This document shows positions 33,668-44,583 of a stretch of DNA of 64,000 nucleotides, piece by piece; position 1 is the first letter of the stretch; every line of letters begins with the position of its first letter. Both the position numbers and the translations under genes were made by a program. The stretch spans positions 992,001 to 1,056,000 of the forward strand of contig NZ_JAMGBA010000001.1 of assembly GCF_023516455.1 (NCBI RefSeq), written 5' to 3'. Below the pieces are notes generated by a model, which searched no databases, was not told the DNA's origin, and was given only the letters and a program-made list of their open reading frames with translations. Source of the DNA: Sphingomonas caseinilytica (lineage in GTDB: Bacteria > Pseudomonadota > Alphaproteobacteria > Sphingomonadales > Sphingomonadaceae).

Positions 33668-35953
33668 CTAACGACGGCGGCCCTGATGCCGGATATTGGC
33701 GGGGCGGCCGCGCTTCCCGCCGGTCCTGACCCTGTCGCGGCGTTGTGGGGCGTTGGATCGGCCGGCAAACTTTCCTTCGGGTAGTTCGAAGCGGAGCGCT
33801 CCGGAGGCAGGATTGGCTTCGACCAGCTTCAACTCGAGATGCTGGCCGACACGGTAGGTCTCGCCGCTCTCTTCCCCAACCAGCGCCCGGGCGGCCTCGT
33901 CGTAACGGAAATATTCGTTCCCAAGGATCGCGGCCGGGACCAATCCGTCGCCGCCCAGATCCTCGACCGTGGCGAAGAAGCCGAACGGCTGCACCCCGGT
34001 GATCCTGCAGCGGAGGATCTGCCCGACCTTGTCGGCGAGGAAGGCGGCGACATACCGGTCGATCGTCTCTCGCTCCGCCTCCATCGCCCGGCGTTCGAGC
34101 ATCGAAATATGCTCGCCAATCTCGGTGAACTGCTCGGCATCCGCGGGCGGAAGGCCGCCGTCACCCAGCCTGTAGGAGCTAACCAGCGAACGGTGGACGA
34201 GCAGGTCGGCGTAGCGGCGGATGGGCGAGGTGAAGTGGGCGTAGGAGGCTAGCGCCAGTCCGAAATGGCCGAGCGGCTCGGGACCGTAGCGGGCCTGCAT
34301 CTGGGTTCTGAGAACCTGCTCCATGATCTCGGGCCGCGCGTCATGGTCAGGGCCGACACGCTCGATGATGCGGTTGAAGGTCGCCGGCCGGATCACCTGT
34401 CCCAGCGCGAATTCGATATCGAAGGTTGCAAGATAATCCTTGAGCGCGACCAGCTTCTCGCGGCCGGGCCCTTCGTGGACGCGGTACATGACGGGCGCCT
34501 TCTTCTTTTCCAGCGCCTTCGCCGCCGCGACGTTGGCAGCGATCATATAGTCCTCGACCAGCCGATGAGCGTCCAACCGCTCGCGCGGCGCGACGGAGAG
34601 GATGCGGCCCTTTTCGTCGAGCATCACCCGCCGTTCCGGCAGGTCGAGCTCCAGCGGCTCGCGCTTTTCACGCGCCTTGAGCAACGCTCGCCAGCAGGCC
34701 CAAAGGGGCTTCAGCGCCTTGTCGACAAGTTCCTTCGAGACGGCGGGATCATGAGGCTCGAGTTCTGGCATTGAGCAAGGAGAGGAAGCATTTTCAATGA
34801 CTTGCTCGCCAGCAGCATCCATCGCGGCCTGAGCATCCTCATATGCAATGTTTGCGATCACACAAATCTTGGCTCGCGAAAATCGCCAGCTCTTGAGGGC
34901 TCCGTCCTTGCCGACATGAAGGTGACAGGCCATCGCGGCACGCACCTCGCCCTGCTTCAGCGAGCAGATGTCCGACGACAATTCGTGCGGCAGCATCGGC
35001 ACGACGCGGTCGGGGAAATAGACGCTGTTTCCGCGAGCCCGCGCCTCGCGGTCGAGCTCGCTTCCCGGGCGGACATAGTAACTGACGTCGGCGATCGCGA
35101 CGATCGCATCCCAACCGTCGCTGTCCTCGCGTGGGTTGGCCCAGATCGCGTCGTCATGATCGCGCGCATCTTCAGGATCGATAGCGACGATCGGCAAATG
35201 GGTAAGGTCCTCGCGGTCATCGCCGAGCTTCTGCTTGGCCACCGCCTTGGCCTCGACGATCGCTTCGGTCCGGAATTCGTCGCGCAGCCCATGTTTGTGG
35301 ATCGCGATCAGGCTGAAGCTGCGGGGCGCGAAGGGATCCCCAAGGATCGCATCGACACGGGCCGTTACCCTCGGCGGACGGCCAGACGGCTCGCACAGGA
35401 CGAGGTCGCCTTCCTGTGCATCTTTGAGCTCGGAAATCGGAAGCTCGCGCCGCTCCTTCTTGTCGACCGGAGTAAGGTAGAAGCGATCTCCTTCCCTACG
35501 CACCACGCCCAGCACCAGCTCTGCTGAGCGCTGCAACTTCTTCATCACATGGGCGACGTGACCCTTTCCGGCTTCCTCGGTACGGGCGAGGATCCGGTCG
35601 TTGAGCGCCAGCGCCGAGCGGCGTCCCCGCTCGATCACGCGCAGTTTCGGCGGCGGCGTATCGGCGTGCCAGTTTTCGGGCTGCGCCCAGACCTGACCAT
35701 CGTCGACTGACACGACCCGAAGCACTGTCACCTTGGGCACGCCGCCCGCCTTGTGGAAGGCGCGACCGGGCGAGGAGTCGATGAGCCCCTCGTCCGCCAT
35801 GTCCTTAAGCAACGCCTTCAGCATGATCTTGTCGTGGCTGGAGAGGCCGAACGCCCGCGCGATCTCGCGCTTGCCCGCCGGCTGACCGCTGGATTCGATG
35901 AAGTCGAGGATCTGCTGGCGGGTCGGAAGTCCCTGGGAAGATTTGCGGGGCAT
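33668..35953 (-). CDS. rnr: Ribonuclease R
   Basis: A 3'-5' exoribonuclease that degrades structured RNA. The 761-residue product has an N-terminal winged-helix (TRQQILDFIESSGQPAGKREIARAFG), cold-shock-like OB domains, the RNB catalytic domain with IDPEDARDHDDAIWA (the Asp cluster that binds Mg2+) and ALASYAHFTSPIRRYADLLVHR, an S1 domain (RCRITGVQPFGFFATVEDLGGDGLV), and a short basic C-terminal tail. The start ATG 35953 gives the expected N-terminus. It is followed leftwards by a small secreted-protein gene 128 bases away. Confidence 0.96.
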   Translation of the reverse strand: MPRKSSQGLPTRQQILDFIESSGQPAGKREIARAFGLSSHDKIMLKALLKDMADEGLIDSSPGRAFHKAGGVPKVTVLRVVSVDDGQVWAQPENWHADTPPPKLRVIERGRRSALALNDRILARTEEAGKGHVAHVMKKLQRSAELVLGVVRREGDRFYLTPVDKKERRELPISELKDAQEGDLVLCEPSGRPPRVTARVDAILGDPFAPRSFSLIAIHKHGLRDEFRTEAIVEAKAVAKQKLGDDREDLTHLPIVAIDPEDARDHDDAIWANPREDSDGWDAIVAIADVSYYVRPGSELDREARARGNSVYFPDRVVPMLPHELSSDICSLKQGEVRAAMACHLHVGKDGALKSWRFSRAKICVIANIAYEDAQAAMDAAGEQVIENASSPCSMPELEPHDPAVSKELVDKALKPLWACWRALLKAREKREPLELDLPERRVMLDEKGRILSVAPRERLDAHRLVEDYMIAANVAAAKALEKKKAPVMYRVHEGPGREKLVALKDYLATFDIEFALGQVIRPATFNRIIERVGPDHDARPEIMEQVLRTQMQARYGPEPLGHFGLALASYAHFTSPIRRYADLLVHRSLVSSYRLGDGGLPPADAEQFTEIGEHISMLERRAMEAERETIDRYVAAFLADKVGQILRCRITGVQPFGFFATVEDLGGDGLVPAAILGNEYFRYDEAARALVGEESGETYRVGQHLELKLVEANPASGALRFELPEGKFAGRSNAPQRRDRVRTGGKRGRPANIRHQGRRR

Positions 35954-35960
35954 GTGGCTC

Positions 35961-36899
35961 CTAGTTGGGCGCGGCGGTCGCCGCTGACAATGCGGCCTGC
36001 CGTGCCATGCGATGTTCGCGCCAGACGATGACCAGGCCGCTAACGATAATGATCGGTGCGCCGATCCAGATCCACGGCGTCGGCAGCTCGCCGAAAATCC
36101 ACATGCCGAGCAGCACGGCCCAGATCAGACTGGTGTAGTCCATCGGCATGACCAGCGCGACCGGCGCCAGCCGGAGCGCGCCGGTGAGGGTCAGTTGCGC
36201 CAGCCCGCCGGCAAGCGCCAATGCGCCGAGAATGGCCCATGTCACGGGATCATGTGCGCCCGCGAACCAGATCATCATCACACCGAGCGGGACAAGCGAG
36301 CTGGCCGCGAACCAGAATACGGTGGTGCTGGCCCGCTCGGTCTTGCCCAGGTGCCGGATCGTGATGGTCACCGATGCCGTCAGCAAGGCCGCGATCAGCG
36401 CCACTGAGGCGCCAAGGATCGGGACCTGACCGGTCCCTGGCTGGACGATCAGCAGAACGCCTAGAAAACCGGCCGCGACCGCGCCCCAGCGCCAGCGTCC
36501 GGTCGGCTCGCCCAGAACCATGGCCGCGAGCACGGTCGAGAAGATCGGAACCGAAAACCCAATCGCGGTCGCCTCGGCCAGGGGCAGCAGGATCATCGCG
36601 GCGAAGTTCAGCGCCATGGCCGTAAGGCCGAGCGCCATTCGCCCGACATGCGCGCCGACCCGCTTGGTGCGCAACGACCCGAAGCCGGGACCGGCCGCGA
36701 CCATTCCGACCGCGCAGAGCGCCGTCCCGCATTGGCGGTAGAAGAGGCTCTCGACCAGGGCGACCCCGCGCGTCGACGCCAGCTTCACCAGCGCGAACAT
36801 GACGGCGAGGAGCAAGGCCGTCAGGAGGCGGAGGCCCACGCCGGCGATTGGCCGCTGCTCCGCCGGGCGATCGGTGTCGAAGGTGGCGGATCGCGGCAT
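35961..36899 (-). CDS. DMT superfamily (EamA) transporter
   Basis: A 312-residue inner-membrane protein with about ten transmembrane helices forming two EamA repeats. The first repeat is about residues 20-150, with LAEATAIGFSVPIFSTVLAAMVLGEPTGRWRWGAVAAGFLGVLL. The second, about 160-300, has LRLAPVALVMPMDYTSLIWAVLLGMWIFGELPTPWIWIGAPIII. The GE-P segments at the end of each fourth helix are typical. The substrate is unknown (metabolite export is usual). Its stop lies only seven bases from the rnr start, suggesting co-transcription with rnr. Confidence 0.92.
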   Translation of the reverse strand: MPRSATFDTDRPAEQRPIAGVGLRLLTALLLAVMFALVKLASTRGVALVESLFYRQCGTALCAVGMVAAGPGFGSLRTKRVGAHVGRMALGLTAMALNFAAMILLPLAEATAIGFSVPIFSTVLAAMVLGEPTGRWRWGAVAAGFLGVLLIVQPGTGQVPILGASVALIAALLTASVTITIRHLGKTERASTTVFWFAASSLVPLGVMMIWFAGAHDPVTWAILGALALAGGLAQLTLTGALRLAPVALVMPMDYTSLIWAVLLGMWIFGELPTPWIWIGAPIIIVSGLVIVWREHRMARQAALSAATAAPN

Positions 36900-36914
36900 G
36901 ACTAAGCCCTAACC

Positions 36915-36983
36915 GTCATTGCGAGCAAAGCGAAGCAATCCAGTGAAATGGATTGCCGCGTCGCTATCGCTCCTCGCAATGAC
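36915..36983. repeat. Interspersed palindromic element, CATTGCGAGC...CTCGCAATG type
   Basis: A 69-base element between the DMT transporter start and the M28 peptidase stop, which it abuts. The left half is GTCATTGCGAGCAAAGCGAA then GCAATCCAG; the right half is TGGATTGCCGCGTCGCTATC then GCTCCTCGCAATGAC. Mispaired positions in the right half suggest an older copy. Confidence 0.85.
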
Positions 36984-36985
36984 GA

Positions 36986-38407
36986 CTACTTCGCAGGCTC
37001 CGCCGGCTTCACATAGGGCTTGAACGCGCCGCCGGGGACGGCCGACGCGACCGGGCTTTCGAAGCCGTCGGCGCTGACCGAGGCGACGCCGAATACCCAA
37101 TCGTCGACGCGAACGCCCTTTAGGATCGCGTCACATTTCGATTGCTTCAGCTCTTCCCGGATGAAGCATGGGTTGGGCGGGCCCTGATCCGGCCGGACGA
37201 TATTCCATACTTGCTGGGAATTCTGCCAATTGTTCGAATCCGTCCGGCGCCACCTCACGTTGAACATCGGTACCGAGCCCGGGAGCCAGCTGATCTTGGT
37301 ATCCGTGCTAACCGCACCTTCAACCTTGGGTTCCGGCGGCGGCGGGGCGCTGGCCAGCCAGGCGAGCGCGGCGACGTTCAGCTTCGTCACCCGGGCGAGA
37401 TATGGGAAATCCACATTCTCTATCGTGTCGCCATATTTGATGCCGTTTTCGGTCCTCAAATCCTGATGCTGCCAATTGTAATTCTCGATCGCGACCGAGA
37501 AGCGCACGGCCGGGAAGCCGGCGTTGAGGAACTCGGTGTGATCGCCACCGCGGCCGAAGCGATCGTTGCGCCATACCTGCATAACGTCGATGCCGAGGTC
37601 CGGAACGCGCTCGGCCAAAGTATCGAGAAAGCGTGAGATGTTGCGCGACGGGGAGTCATTCTCGCCGCCAAGGCTGCGGACCTGAGCGCGGATTTCTTCC
37701 CCGCCTTGCCACCGCAACCCTTCAGAAAAAATGCGAACCTGCTTGTCGTTGCACACACCATCGGAACTGCAGCTGTTGCCGACAATATCGTTGTTCAAAT
37801 TGGCGATGACGTTCCAGCCTTGCGCCTTGGCATAATCGGCCAGGATTTTGCCGCCGTTCAGCCCCTGCTCCTCGCCGGAGAGGGCGGCATAAACGATGGT
37901 ACCGGGGAACTTGTGCTTCGACAGAACGCGCGCGGCCTCCAGCACGGCGGCGGTGCCGGAGCCGTCGTCGTTGGCGCCCGGCGCATCGGAGGTGAAATTC
38001 ATCGGGTCGCTGACGCGGCTGTCGATATGGCCGGTGATGATGACGACGTCGTTGGGCCGTTCGGTGCCGCGCTGGATCGCGACTGCATTGCAGATCTTCG
38101 TCGGCGTCGGGATGCGCGGGAGCTTGGTGACCGTGTCGCAAGTCTGCAGTGTCTCCAGGCCGTGCTTCTTCATCTCCGCTTCGGCCCAGCGGACGGAGGC
38201 GCCGATGCCGCGCTTGGGATCGGTCTGCGACGACAAGGTGTGGCGCGTTCCGAAGCTGACCAGCTTCTCCACCGTGGCCTTCATCCTGGCCGCATCGACG
38301 GCACGGGCGATTTCCGCGACCTTCGCCTCGGGAGGCGGAAGCGGCGTCGTCGCGCCGGCTGAGGTGGTTGCACAAAGGGCGATCAGGAGGGCTGCTGGGC
38401 GATACAT
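36986..38407 (-). CDS. M28 family zinc metallopeptidase, secreted
   Basis: An exported aminopeptidase-like enzyme of 473 residues with a signal peptide (MYRPAALLIALCATTSAGAT). The M28 zinc ligands are visible in order: VVIITGHIDSR (His), GANDDGSGTAAVLE (bridging Asp), ALSGEEQGLNGG (catalytic and ligand Glu), NLNNDIVG (Asp), and GRGGDHTEFLNAG (His). A C-terminal region from about 370 (beta-rich, WRRTDSNNW) resembles a fibronectin-like appendage. Probably degrades peptides in the periplasm. It is followed by palindromic repeat DNA. Confidence 0.93.
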   Translation of the reverse strand: MYRPAALLIALCATTSAGATTPLPPPEAKVAEIARAVDAARMKATVEKLVSFGTRHTLSSQTDPKRGIGASVRWAEAEMKKHGLETLQTCDTVTKLPRIPTPTKICNAVAIQRGTERPNDVVIITGHIDSRVSDPMNFTSDAPGANDDGSGTAAVLEAARVLSKHKFPGTIVYAALSGEEQGLNGGKILADYAKAQGWNVIANLNNDIVGNSCSSDGVCNDKQVRIFSEGLRWQGGEEIRAQVRSLGGENDSPSRNISRFLDTLAERVPDLGIDVMQVWRNDRFGRGGDHTEFLNAGFPAVRFSVAIENYNWQHQDLRTENGIKYGDTIENVDFPYLARVTKLNVAALAWLASAPPPPEPKVEGAVSTDTKISWLPGSVPMFNVRWRRTDSNNWQNSQQVWNIVRPDQGPPNPCFIREELKQSKCDAILKGVRVDDWVFGVASVSADGFESPVASAVPGGAFKPYVKPAEPAK

Positions 38408-38447
38408 GGCGCGGTACTAAGCACGCCGCGTGGCGCCGTTCCAGCTG

Positions 38448-39125
38448 TCAATCCGACTTTCGCGTGTCGGTGTACAATCCGATCAGCCGGGCGACCATGA
38501 CGGCGAGGAACAGCTGTCCGCCAATCACTTCGAACACAACGATGCCGCGCGTCATGTCGGTTTTTGGAAGAAAGTCGCCATATCCAAGTGTCGCCAGCGT
38601 GACGAAACTGAAATAGACCGCGCTTTCGCGCGAGAAGTCAGATGGCCCGGCAAAGCTGCCGGGCAACGCAACCTCGATCGCCCAATATGTGACGCCAAAG
38701 AAGACTCCGGCGAGCAAATAGGCGCTTAGCGCGGCGAAAACGTGCTCGCCTCCAATCTGGTCGGCCTTCAGGACGAAGCGCAACGCGCCAGCCGCGGCCA
38801 GCAGCCCGACCAGCGCCCAAAGGCCGAGTGCAGTTTCGGAAACCTTGTCCAGGTCGGCCTCAGTCGCAACCGGCCGGGCAAGCAGCACCACGACGACGAC
38901 GATGATCAGCATTCGTCGCCGCCTCGGCGTTCCCAATGGCATGACCGCGGCCATCAGGATTGCCCCAAACAGCAATTCGATCGCGGTCGACCCCCACTGA
39001 AAGAAGGTCGCGATCGGCATTGCGGCCAGGGTGAACAGAAGGGTGAAGAAAAGGATCTGGTATCGATGCCGATTGTATCTCGTCCAGAATCGGCTTTCAC
39101 CGAGATTTGATCGATCCACTGACAT
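38448..39125 (-). CDS. Two-helix-pore ion channel protein (K+ channel-like)
   Basis: A 225-residue inner-membrane protein with about six hydrophobic segments. The last two flank a pore loop with the selectivity filter TLATLGYGDFLP, the TxGYGD-type signature of potassium channels. No RCK/TrkA-N or cyclic-nucleotide domain follows; the protein ends shortly after the last helix. I start it at ATG 39125 (MSVDRSNLGESRF) with AAGG four bases upstream; the frame continues to TTG 39170 without support. It is divergent from the NTF2-like gene. Confidence 0.85.
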   Translation of the reverse strand: MSVDRSNLGESRFWTRYNRHRYQILFFTLLFTLAAMPIATFFQWGSTAIELLFGAILMAAVMPLGTPRRRRMLIIVVVVVLLARPVATEADLDKVSETALGLWALVGLLAAAGALRFVLKADQIGGEHVFAALSAYLLAGVFFGVTYWAIEVALPGSFAGPSDFSRESAVYFSFVTLATLGYGDFLPKTDMTRGIVVFEVIGGQLFLAVMVARLIGLYTDTRKSD

Positions 39126-39277
39126 GGTGCCTTGGTGCTTGCACGGCAGTGCCCCGTCCATCGGCAACAATACGGAGACCGCCGCTCGTCGGCTGGTCGA
39201 ATGCGAAGCGATATCGGTCGACGCGATGCAGCGCCAATGCCATCCTGCAGCTAGCCCGGCGAAAAGGGGATTCCGCC

Positions 39278-40141
39278 ATGTTCCGTACCATCTTGCTCGC
39301 CCTGATTTGTCTTGCCGCCCCGGTTGCTGCCAAGCCCGCCGACCCCAAGTCGACGGTCAACGAATTGCTGGCCGCCGACCTCACCTTCTCGGTCGATGCC
39401 GCGAAGGCCGCCGATCCGGTCGCGGGCATTTCCGCGATGCTCGACAAGGATGCGGTGATGCCGTCTCCCAAGGGACACGCGATCGGCCGGGACGCGGTGA
39501 TTGCGCTGTTCCACGAAAACCCGTCCTACAAGGATGGCATCGTCAGCTGGTCGCCGATCCGGGGCGGGATTTCTGCCGACGGCACGCAGGGCTTCACTTA
39601 CGGATTCCTGACGGTGAGTGGCGGCGATCCGGCGCGGCGCGACCGCAAATATCTCTCCTATTGGATCAAGCGGCCGGAAGGCTGGCGGGTCGTGGCCTAT
39701 CGCCAGCAGGTGCGCCCGGCCGGCGAGGTGTCCAAGAAGATGCTGCCCCCGTCCCTGCCCGATTTCGCCGCCGAACCAGCCACGGATTCGAGCGCGCACC
39801 AGCAAAGCGTCGCCGCCGCGGAAAAAGCCTTCTCCGACCGCGCCCAGACTGTCGGCCTGAAGCAGGCGTTCGGCGAATTCGGCCGGCAGGATGCAATGAA
39901 CATGTACGGCGGCGCGGGCTTCGCCTATGGCCTGGACGCGGTGGTCGCGGGCTTCAAGGAGGAGGGTCCGGCCAAGATCCATTGGAGCACGGAACGCAGC
40001 TTTGCTGCCCCGAGCGGCGATCTCGCGGTCAGCATCGGCACGATCAAGCCCAACGACCCCAAGGAAGCAGGAGGCTTCGCCTTCTTCACCGTCTGGCGCC
40101 GCGACGGGCCGGACAAGCCGTGGCGCTATATCGCGGAGTGA
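39278..40141 (+). CDS. Secreted protein with two NTF2/SnoaL-like domains
   Basis: A 287-residue exported protein (signal peptide MFRTILLALICLAAPVAAK). Two NTF2-like (DUF4440) domains follow in tandem: one at about residues 28-155 (NELLAADLTFSVDAAKA to WRVVAYRQQ) and one at about 180-287 (AAEKAFSDRAQTVGLKQAF to DKPWRYIAE). Each ends in the usual W-R/Y strand. The second half looks like a diverged duplicate of the first. Such folds bind small molecules or catalyse simple reactions; no catalytic residues stand out. ATG 39278 has GGGGA about eight bases upstream. Confidence 0.8.
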   Translation: MFRTILLALICLAAPVAAKPADPKSTVNELLAADLTFSVDAAKAADPVAGISAMLDKDAVMPSPKGHAIGRDAVIALFHENPSYKDGIVSWSPIRGGISADGTQGFTYGFLTVSGGDPARRDRKYLSYWIKRPEGWRVVAYRQQVRPAGEVSKKMLPPSLPDFAAEPATDSSAHQQSVAAAEKAFSDRAQTVGLKQAFGEFGRQDAMNMYGGAGFAYGLDAVVAGFKEEGPAKIHWSTERSFAAPSGDLAVSIGTIKPNDPKEAGGFAFFTVWRRDGPDKPWRYIAE

Positions 40142-40221
40142 GTTCCGGCAAAGCTCGCTGAATTGACGCTCTTGTATCCTTCGCTAATCTTCCGCTGCTC
40201 GGGGATTAGGGGGTAGTCGCC

Positions 40222-42216
40222 ATGCATTACGCAAAAGCTTTGCTGTTGATTGGAACCAGCTTCATCGGTGCCGGGGCAATCGCCCAGGATGTGCCGCAGA
40301 TACTTACGGGAAGTCCCACCGCCGCCGAAGTCAATCAGCGCTGCGATTATTGGGTGGCCCAGAGTACCAAGCTTCGGACCGAGCTTGAGAAAGGGACCGG
40401 CCCGGCGACCGTAGCCGAAACCCTGCTGACCTACGACCGGCTCAACGAAGCGCTGTTCAATGCCACGCTGGAGTCGATCCTGTATCGCGAAGTTTCGACC
40501 AGCGCAGAAAGCCGAACTGCGGGCGAGAAGTGTGAAGTCAGGATCGGCAGCGAAGGCAACAAGCTTTCCCTGTCCCGTGCAGCATATGATCGCCTCAAGG
40601 CAATCAAGGTCCCGGCCGACGATCCCGAAACCCAATTGCTCCTGACGCGGGCGCTGGGCGAGTTCGAGCGTGCTGGTGTTGCTCTCGATCCGGCCGGGCG
40701 CGCCAGGGCGCAAGTTCTGTCCGACGAGATTTCGCAGCTCGGCACCACCTTCGAGGCCAATATCCCGAAGGACCAGCGAAAGATCACGGCGACGCCGGCC
40801 GAGCTTGAAGGCCTTCCCCAGGATTTTCTCGACGCCCACAAGCCCGGGCCGGACGGCAAGATCACCTTGACGACGGAATATCCGGATTATGTGCCGGTAA
40901 TGACCTACGCGAAGAGCGAAGAGCTTCGTCATCGCTTCCACCGCGAATATAATCAGCGCGGCTATCCCGTTAACGACCCGATCTTGCGCGACCTCATCAA
41001 CAAGCGGGATGAGCTGGCCAAGCTGGTCGGTCGGCCGAACTACGCGACCCTCAACTATGAAAACCGGATGCTGAACACTCCAGACAAGGTTCAGGCTCTG
41101 CTTGACGAGATGGCCTCGGCGGCGCGCCCGGCCGGGCAACGCGATTATGCGAAGAAGCTGGCGGCGTTGCAGCAACTCCAGCCCGGAGCGACCAAGATCG
41201 AGCCTTGGGACGGCGCATTCCTCAACCCGATCGTCCAGAAACAATCCTACGGGTTCGATCGCAAGGAAGCCCGCAAATATTTTGCCTACGACAATGTCCG
41301 GGACGGCATCCTCCAATGGACGGAGGATTTGTTCGGCGTCGATATCCGGCCCTGGCAGACGCAGGTTTGGCATGAGGATGTCGAAGCTTATGAGCTTTAC
41401 GATCAGGGCAAGCTGATCGGCCGCTTCTACTTCGATTCCCATCCACGGCCGGGGAAATATGAGCATGCCAACGCCGTGCCCGTGCGCGTCGGAGTCCGGG
41501 GCCAGGTCCCCGTGGCGGCGCTGGTCATGAATTTGCCGAAGGGCGATCACACGACCGGACTGATGGAGCATGGCGACGTCGAGACCTTCCTCCACGAATA
41601 TGGCCATCTGATCCACGCGCTATTCGGCGGCCAGAACCAGCGCTGGGCCGCCCAGAGCGGCATCGCGACCGAGTGGGATTTCGGCGAAGCGCCGTCCCAG
41701 ATGCTCGAAAATTGGGTTTATGATTACGAAACGCTGAAAAAGTTCGCGGTCGACGCGTCGGGCAACCCGATCCCGCGCGAGCTGGTCGAGCAGATGAACC
41801 GTGCCCGCTACTTCGACCTCGGCATGGGGGACATGCGCCAGCTCGGCTTGTCGAACGTCTCGCTGCAATTCTACCTGGGCAAGGCGCCGGCGGATCTCGG
41901 CGCCGCAACTCGGACGGCTGATGCCAAATATGCCCTGGTGCCGATGCCCGATTATGCGCAGATGCAGGCCAGCTTCTCGCACCTCACTGGCTATGCAGCG
42001 GCATATTATACCTACCGTTGGTCGGTGGTGATTTCCGACGATCTGTTCACCGAGTTCCACAAGAACGGCCTGCGCGACCGGGCAACCGCCGAGCGGTATC
42101 GCAAGCTGGTCCTGGCACCGGGTGGAAGAAAGCCCGCAGCGCAACTGGTTGAGGACTTTCTCGGCCGGCCTGTCAGCATCGAAGCCTACAAGGCCAAGAT
42201 GGAAAAAGACCAGTAG
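40222..42216 (+). CDS. M3 family zinc metallopeptidase (thimet oligopeptidase-like), secreted
   Basis: An oligopeptidase of 664 residues with a signal peptide (AKALLLIGTSFIGAGAIAQ), so periplasmic, unlike cytosolic PrlC. The M3 zinc site is FLHEYGHLIHALFGGQ (His about 458, Glu 459, His 462), with the third ligand near residue 489 in DFGEAPSQMLENW. The C-terminal YYTYRWSVVISDDLF region carries the tyrosines that line the substrate channel in this family. It degrades peptides of roughly 5-17 residues in known relatives. An unknown secreted-protein gene follows 14 bases later, probably co-transcribed. Confidence 0.93.
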   Translation: MHYAKALLLIGTSFIGAGAIAQDVPQILTGSPTAAEVNQRCDYWVAQSTKLRTELEKGTGPATVAETLLTYDRLNEALFNATLESILYREVSTSAESRTAGEKCEVRIGSEGNKLSLSRAAYDRLKAIKVPADDPETQLLLTRALGEFERAGVALDPAGRARAQVLSDEISQLGTTFEANIPKDQRKITATPAELEGLPQDFLDAHKPGPDGKITLTTEYPDYVPVMTYAKSEELRHRFHREYNQRGYPVNDPILRDLINKRDELAKLVGRPNYATLNYENRMLNTPDKVQALLDEMASAARPAGQRDYAKKLAALQQLQPGATKIEPWDGAFLNPIVQKQSYGFDRKEARKYFAYDNVRDGILQWTEDLFGVDIRPWQTQVWHEDVEAYELYDQGKLIGRFYFDSHPRPGKYEHANAVPVRVGVRGQVPVAALVMNLPKGDHTTGLMEHGDVETFLHEYGHLIHALFGGQNQRWAAQSGIATEWDFGEAPSQMLENWVYDYETLKKFAVDASGNPIPRELVEQMNRARYFDLGMGDMRQLGLSNVSLQFYLGKAPADLGAATRTADAKYALVPMPDYAQMQASFSHLTGYAAAYYTYRWSVVISDDLFTEFHKNGLRDRATAERYRKLVLAPGGRKPAAQLVEDFLGRPVSIEAYKAKMEKDQ

Positions 42217-42230
42217 GAGACACGGAGCCG

Positions 42231-43010
42231 ATGTTGTTAGCAGTAATCGCAGCGGTGACGGCTGCTGCGGCGCCATCGGCTCCTTCACCCATCTATCACT
42301 ACGTCCGTTCCAATATCGACGGCAGCCAGCCGGAGCATGTCGTCCATTATCGGCCCAGCAAGCGGACCATCTCGGTCTACAAATGGGTAAGCAAGTGCAC
42401 GACGGCCGCCTATGTCACAGCCGACATGGATGACGACACGCGGAGCGGCCGGGTGTTCTTCGCCGGTAGGGTCGCCCCCAACGGAACGCAGAGGCAGTTC
42501 GGCAGGCTGACGCTCGATCCCGAGAGCCTGACCCTCTGGGCCGACGTCACGCCGCCCGGCGGCAAGCGGATCGAGGCGAGGCATGCGCTCCGGGCTACCT
42601 CGTTCCTGCTCTACGATTTCGACTTCGCCGACCTCAACAGCTTCCTTCAGGAAAATCATCCGACATATGATTTTTCCTACGCGCTGCCGGTCGTCTGGCC
42701 CGCCGACCCTTCAACGTTCCGCGATCTCGGAATGCTTCGTGCGCATCTCGCCGGGGAGGAGCAGCATCTCGGCCGCGATACCCGGCGGTTTGACCTTCGC
42801 GTGGAAGGCGCTTCGCCGTCATCTGGCACGCTGTGGGTCGACGCCAAGGACTGGTTCATCGTCGATGCGCAGCTGGGCCTTCCCAACCACATGGAATATA
42901 AGGACTTTCGGCTGAGGCTTGAGAATGTAGAGCCGGGCGGACCGAAGGCTTGGGCCGCGCTCCTGACGGGCCATTACGCCAACTGCCCCGCGCCGAAGGC
43001 AACGCCCTAG
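42231..43010 (+). CDS. Secreted protein of unknown function (259 aa)
   Basis: Starts with a short hydrophobic signal (MLLAVIAAVTAAAAPSAPSP). The body is beta-rich with regularly spaced aromatic residues. A cysteine near residue 56 (VSKCTTAAY) and one near 252 (HYANCPAP) could form a disulfide joining both ends. Segments such as GRVFFAGRVAPNGTQRQFG and DTRRFDLRVEGASPSSGTLWVDAKDWFIVDAQLG recall DUF3108-like lipid- or product-binding folds, but this is weak. Its position 14 bases after the M3 peptidase gene suggests an operon with it. Confidence 0.75.
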   Translation: MLLAVIAAVTAAAAPSAPSPIYHYVRSNIDGSQPEHVVHYRPSKRTISVYKWVSKCTTAAYVTADMDDDTRSGRVFFAGRVAPNGTQRQFGRLTLDPESLTLWADVTPPGGKRIEARHALRATSFLLYDFDFADLNSFLQENHPTYDFSYALPVVWPADPSTFRDLGMLRAHLAGEEQHLGRDTRRFDLRVEGASPSSGTLWVDAKDWFIVDAQLGLPNHMEYKDFRLRLENVEPGGPKAWAALLTGHYANCPAPKATP

Positions 43011-43078
43011 CCAGAGGCGCCATCGGGGATTAGTGAGCGGCCAACTTTCCAATCAGGCAAGAGGCTTCGATTCCCCCA

Positions 43079-44581
<1,503 letters not shown>

Positions 44582-44583
44582 CG

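Noticed and set aside
40126-41616. 496-codon minus-strand frame
   Set aside because: Antisense to the M3 peptidase, which has the HEYGH site and a signal peptide.
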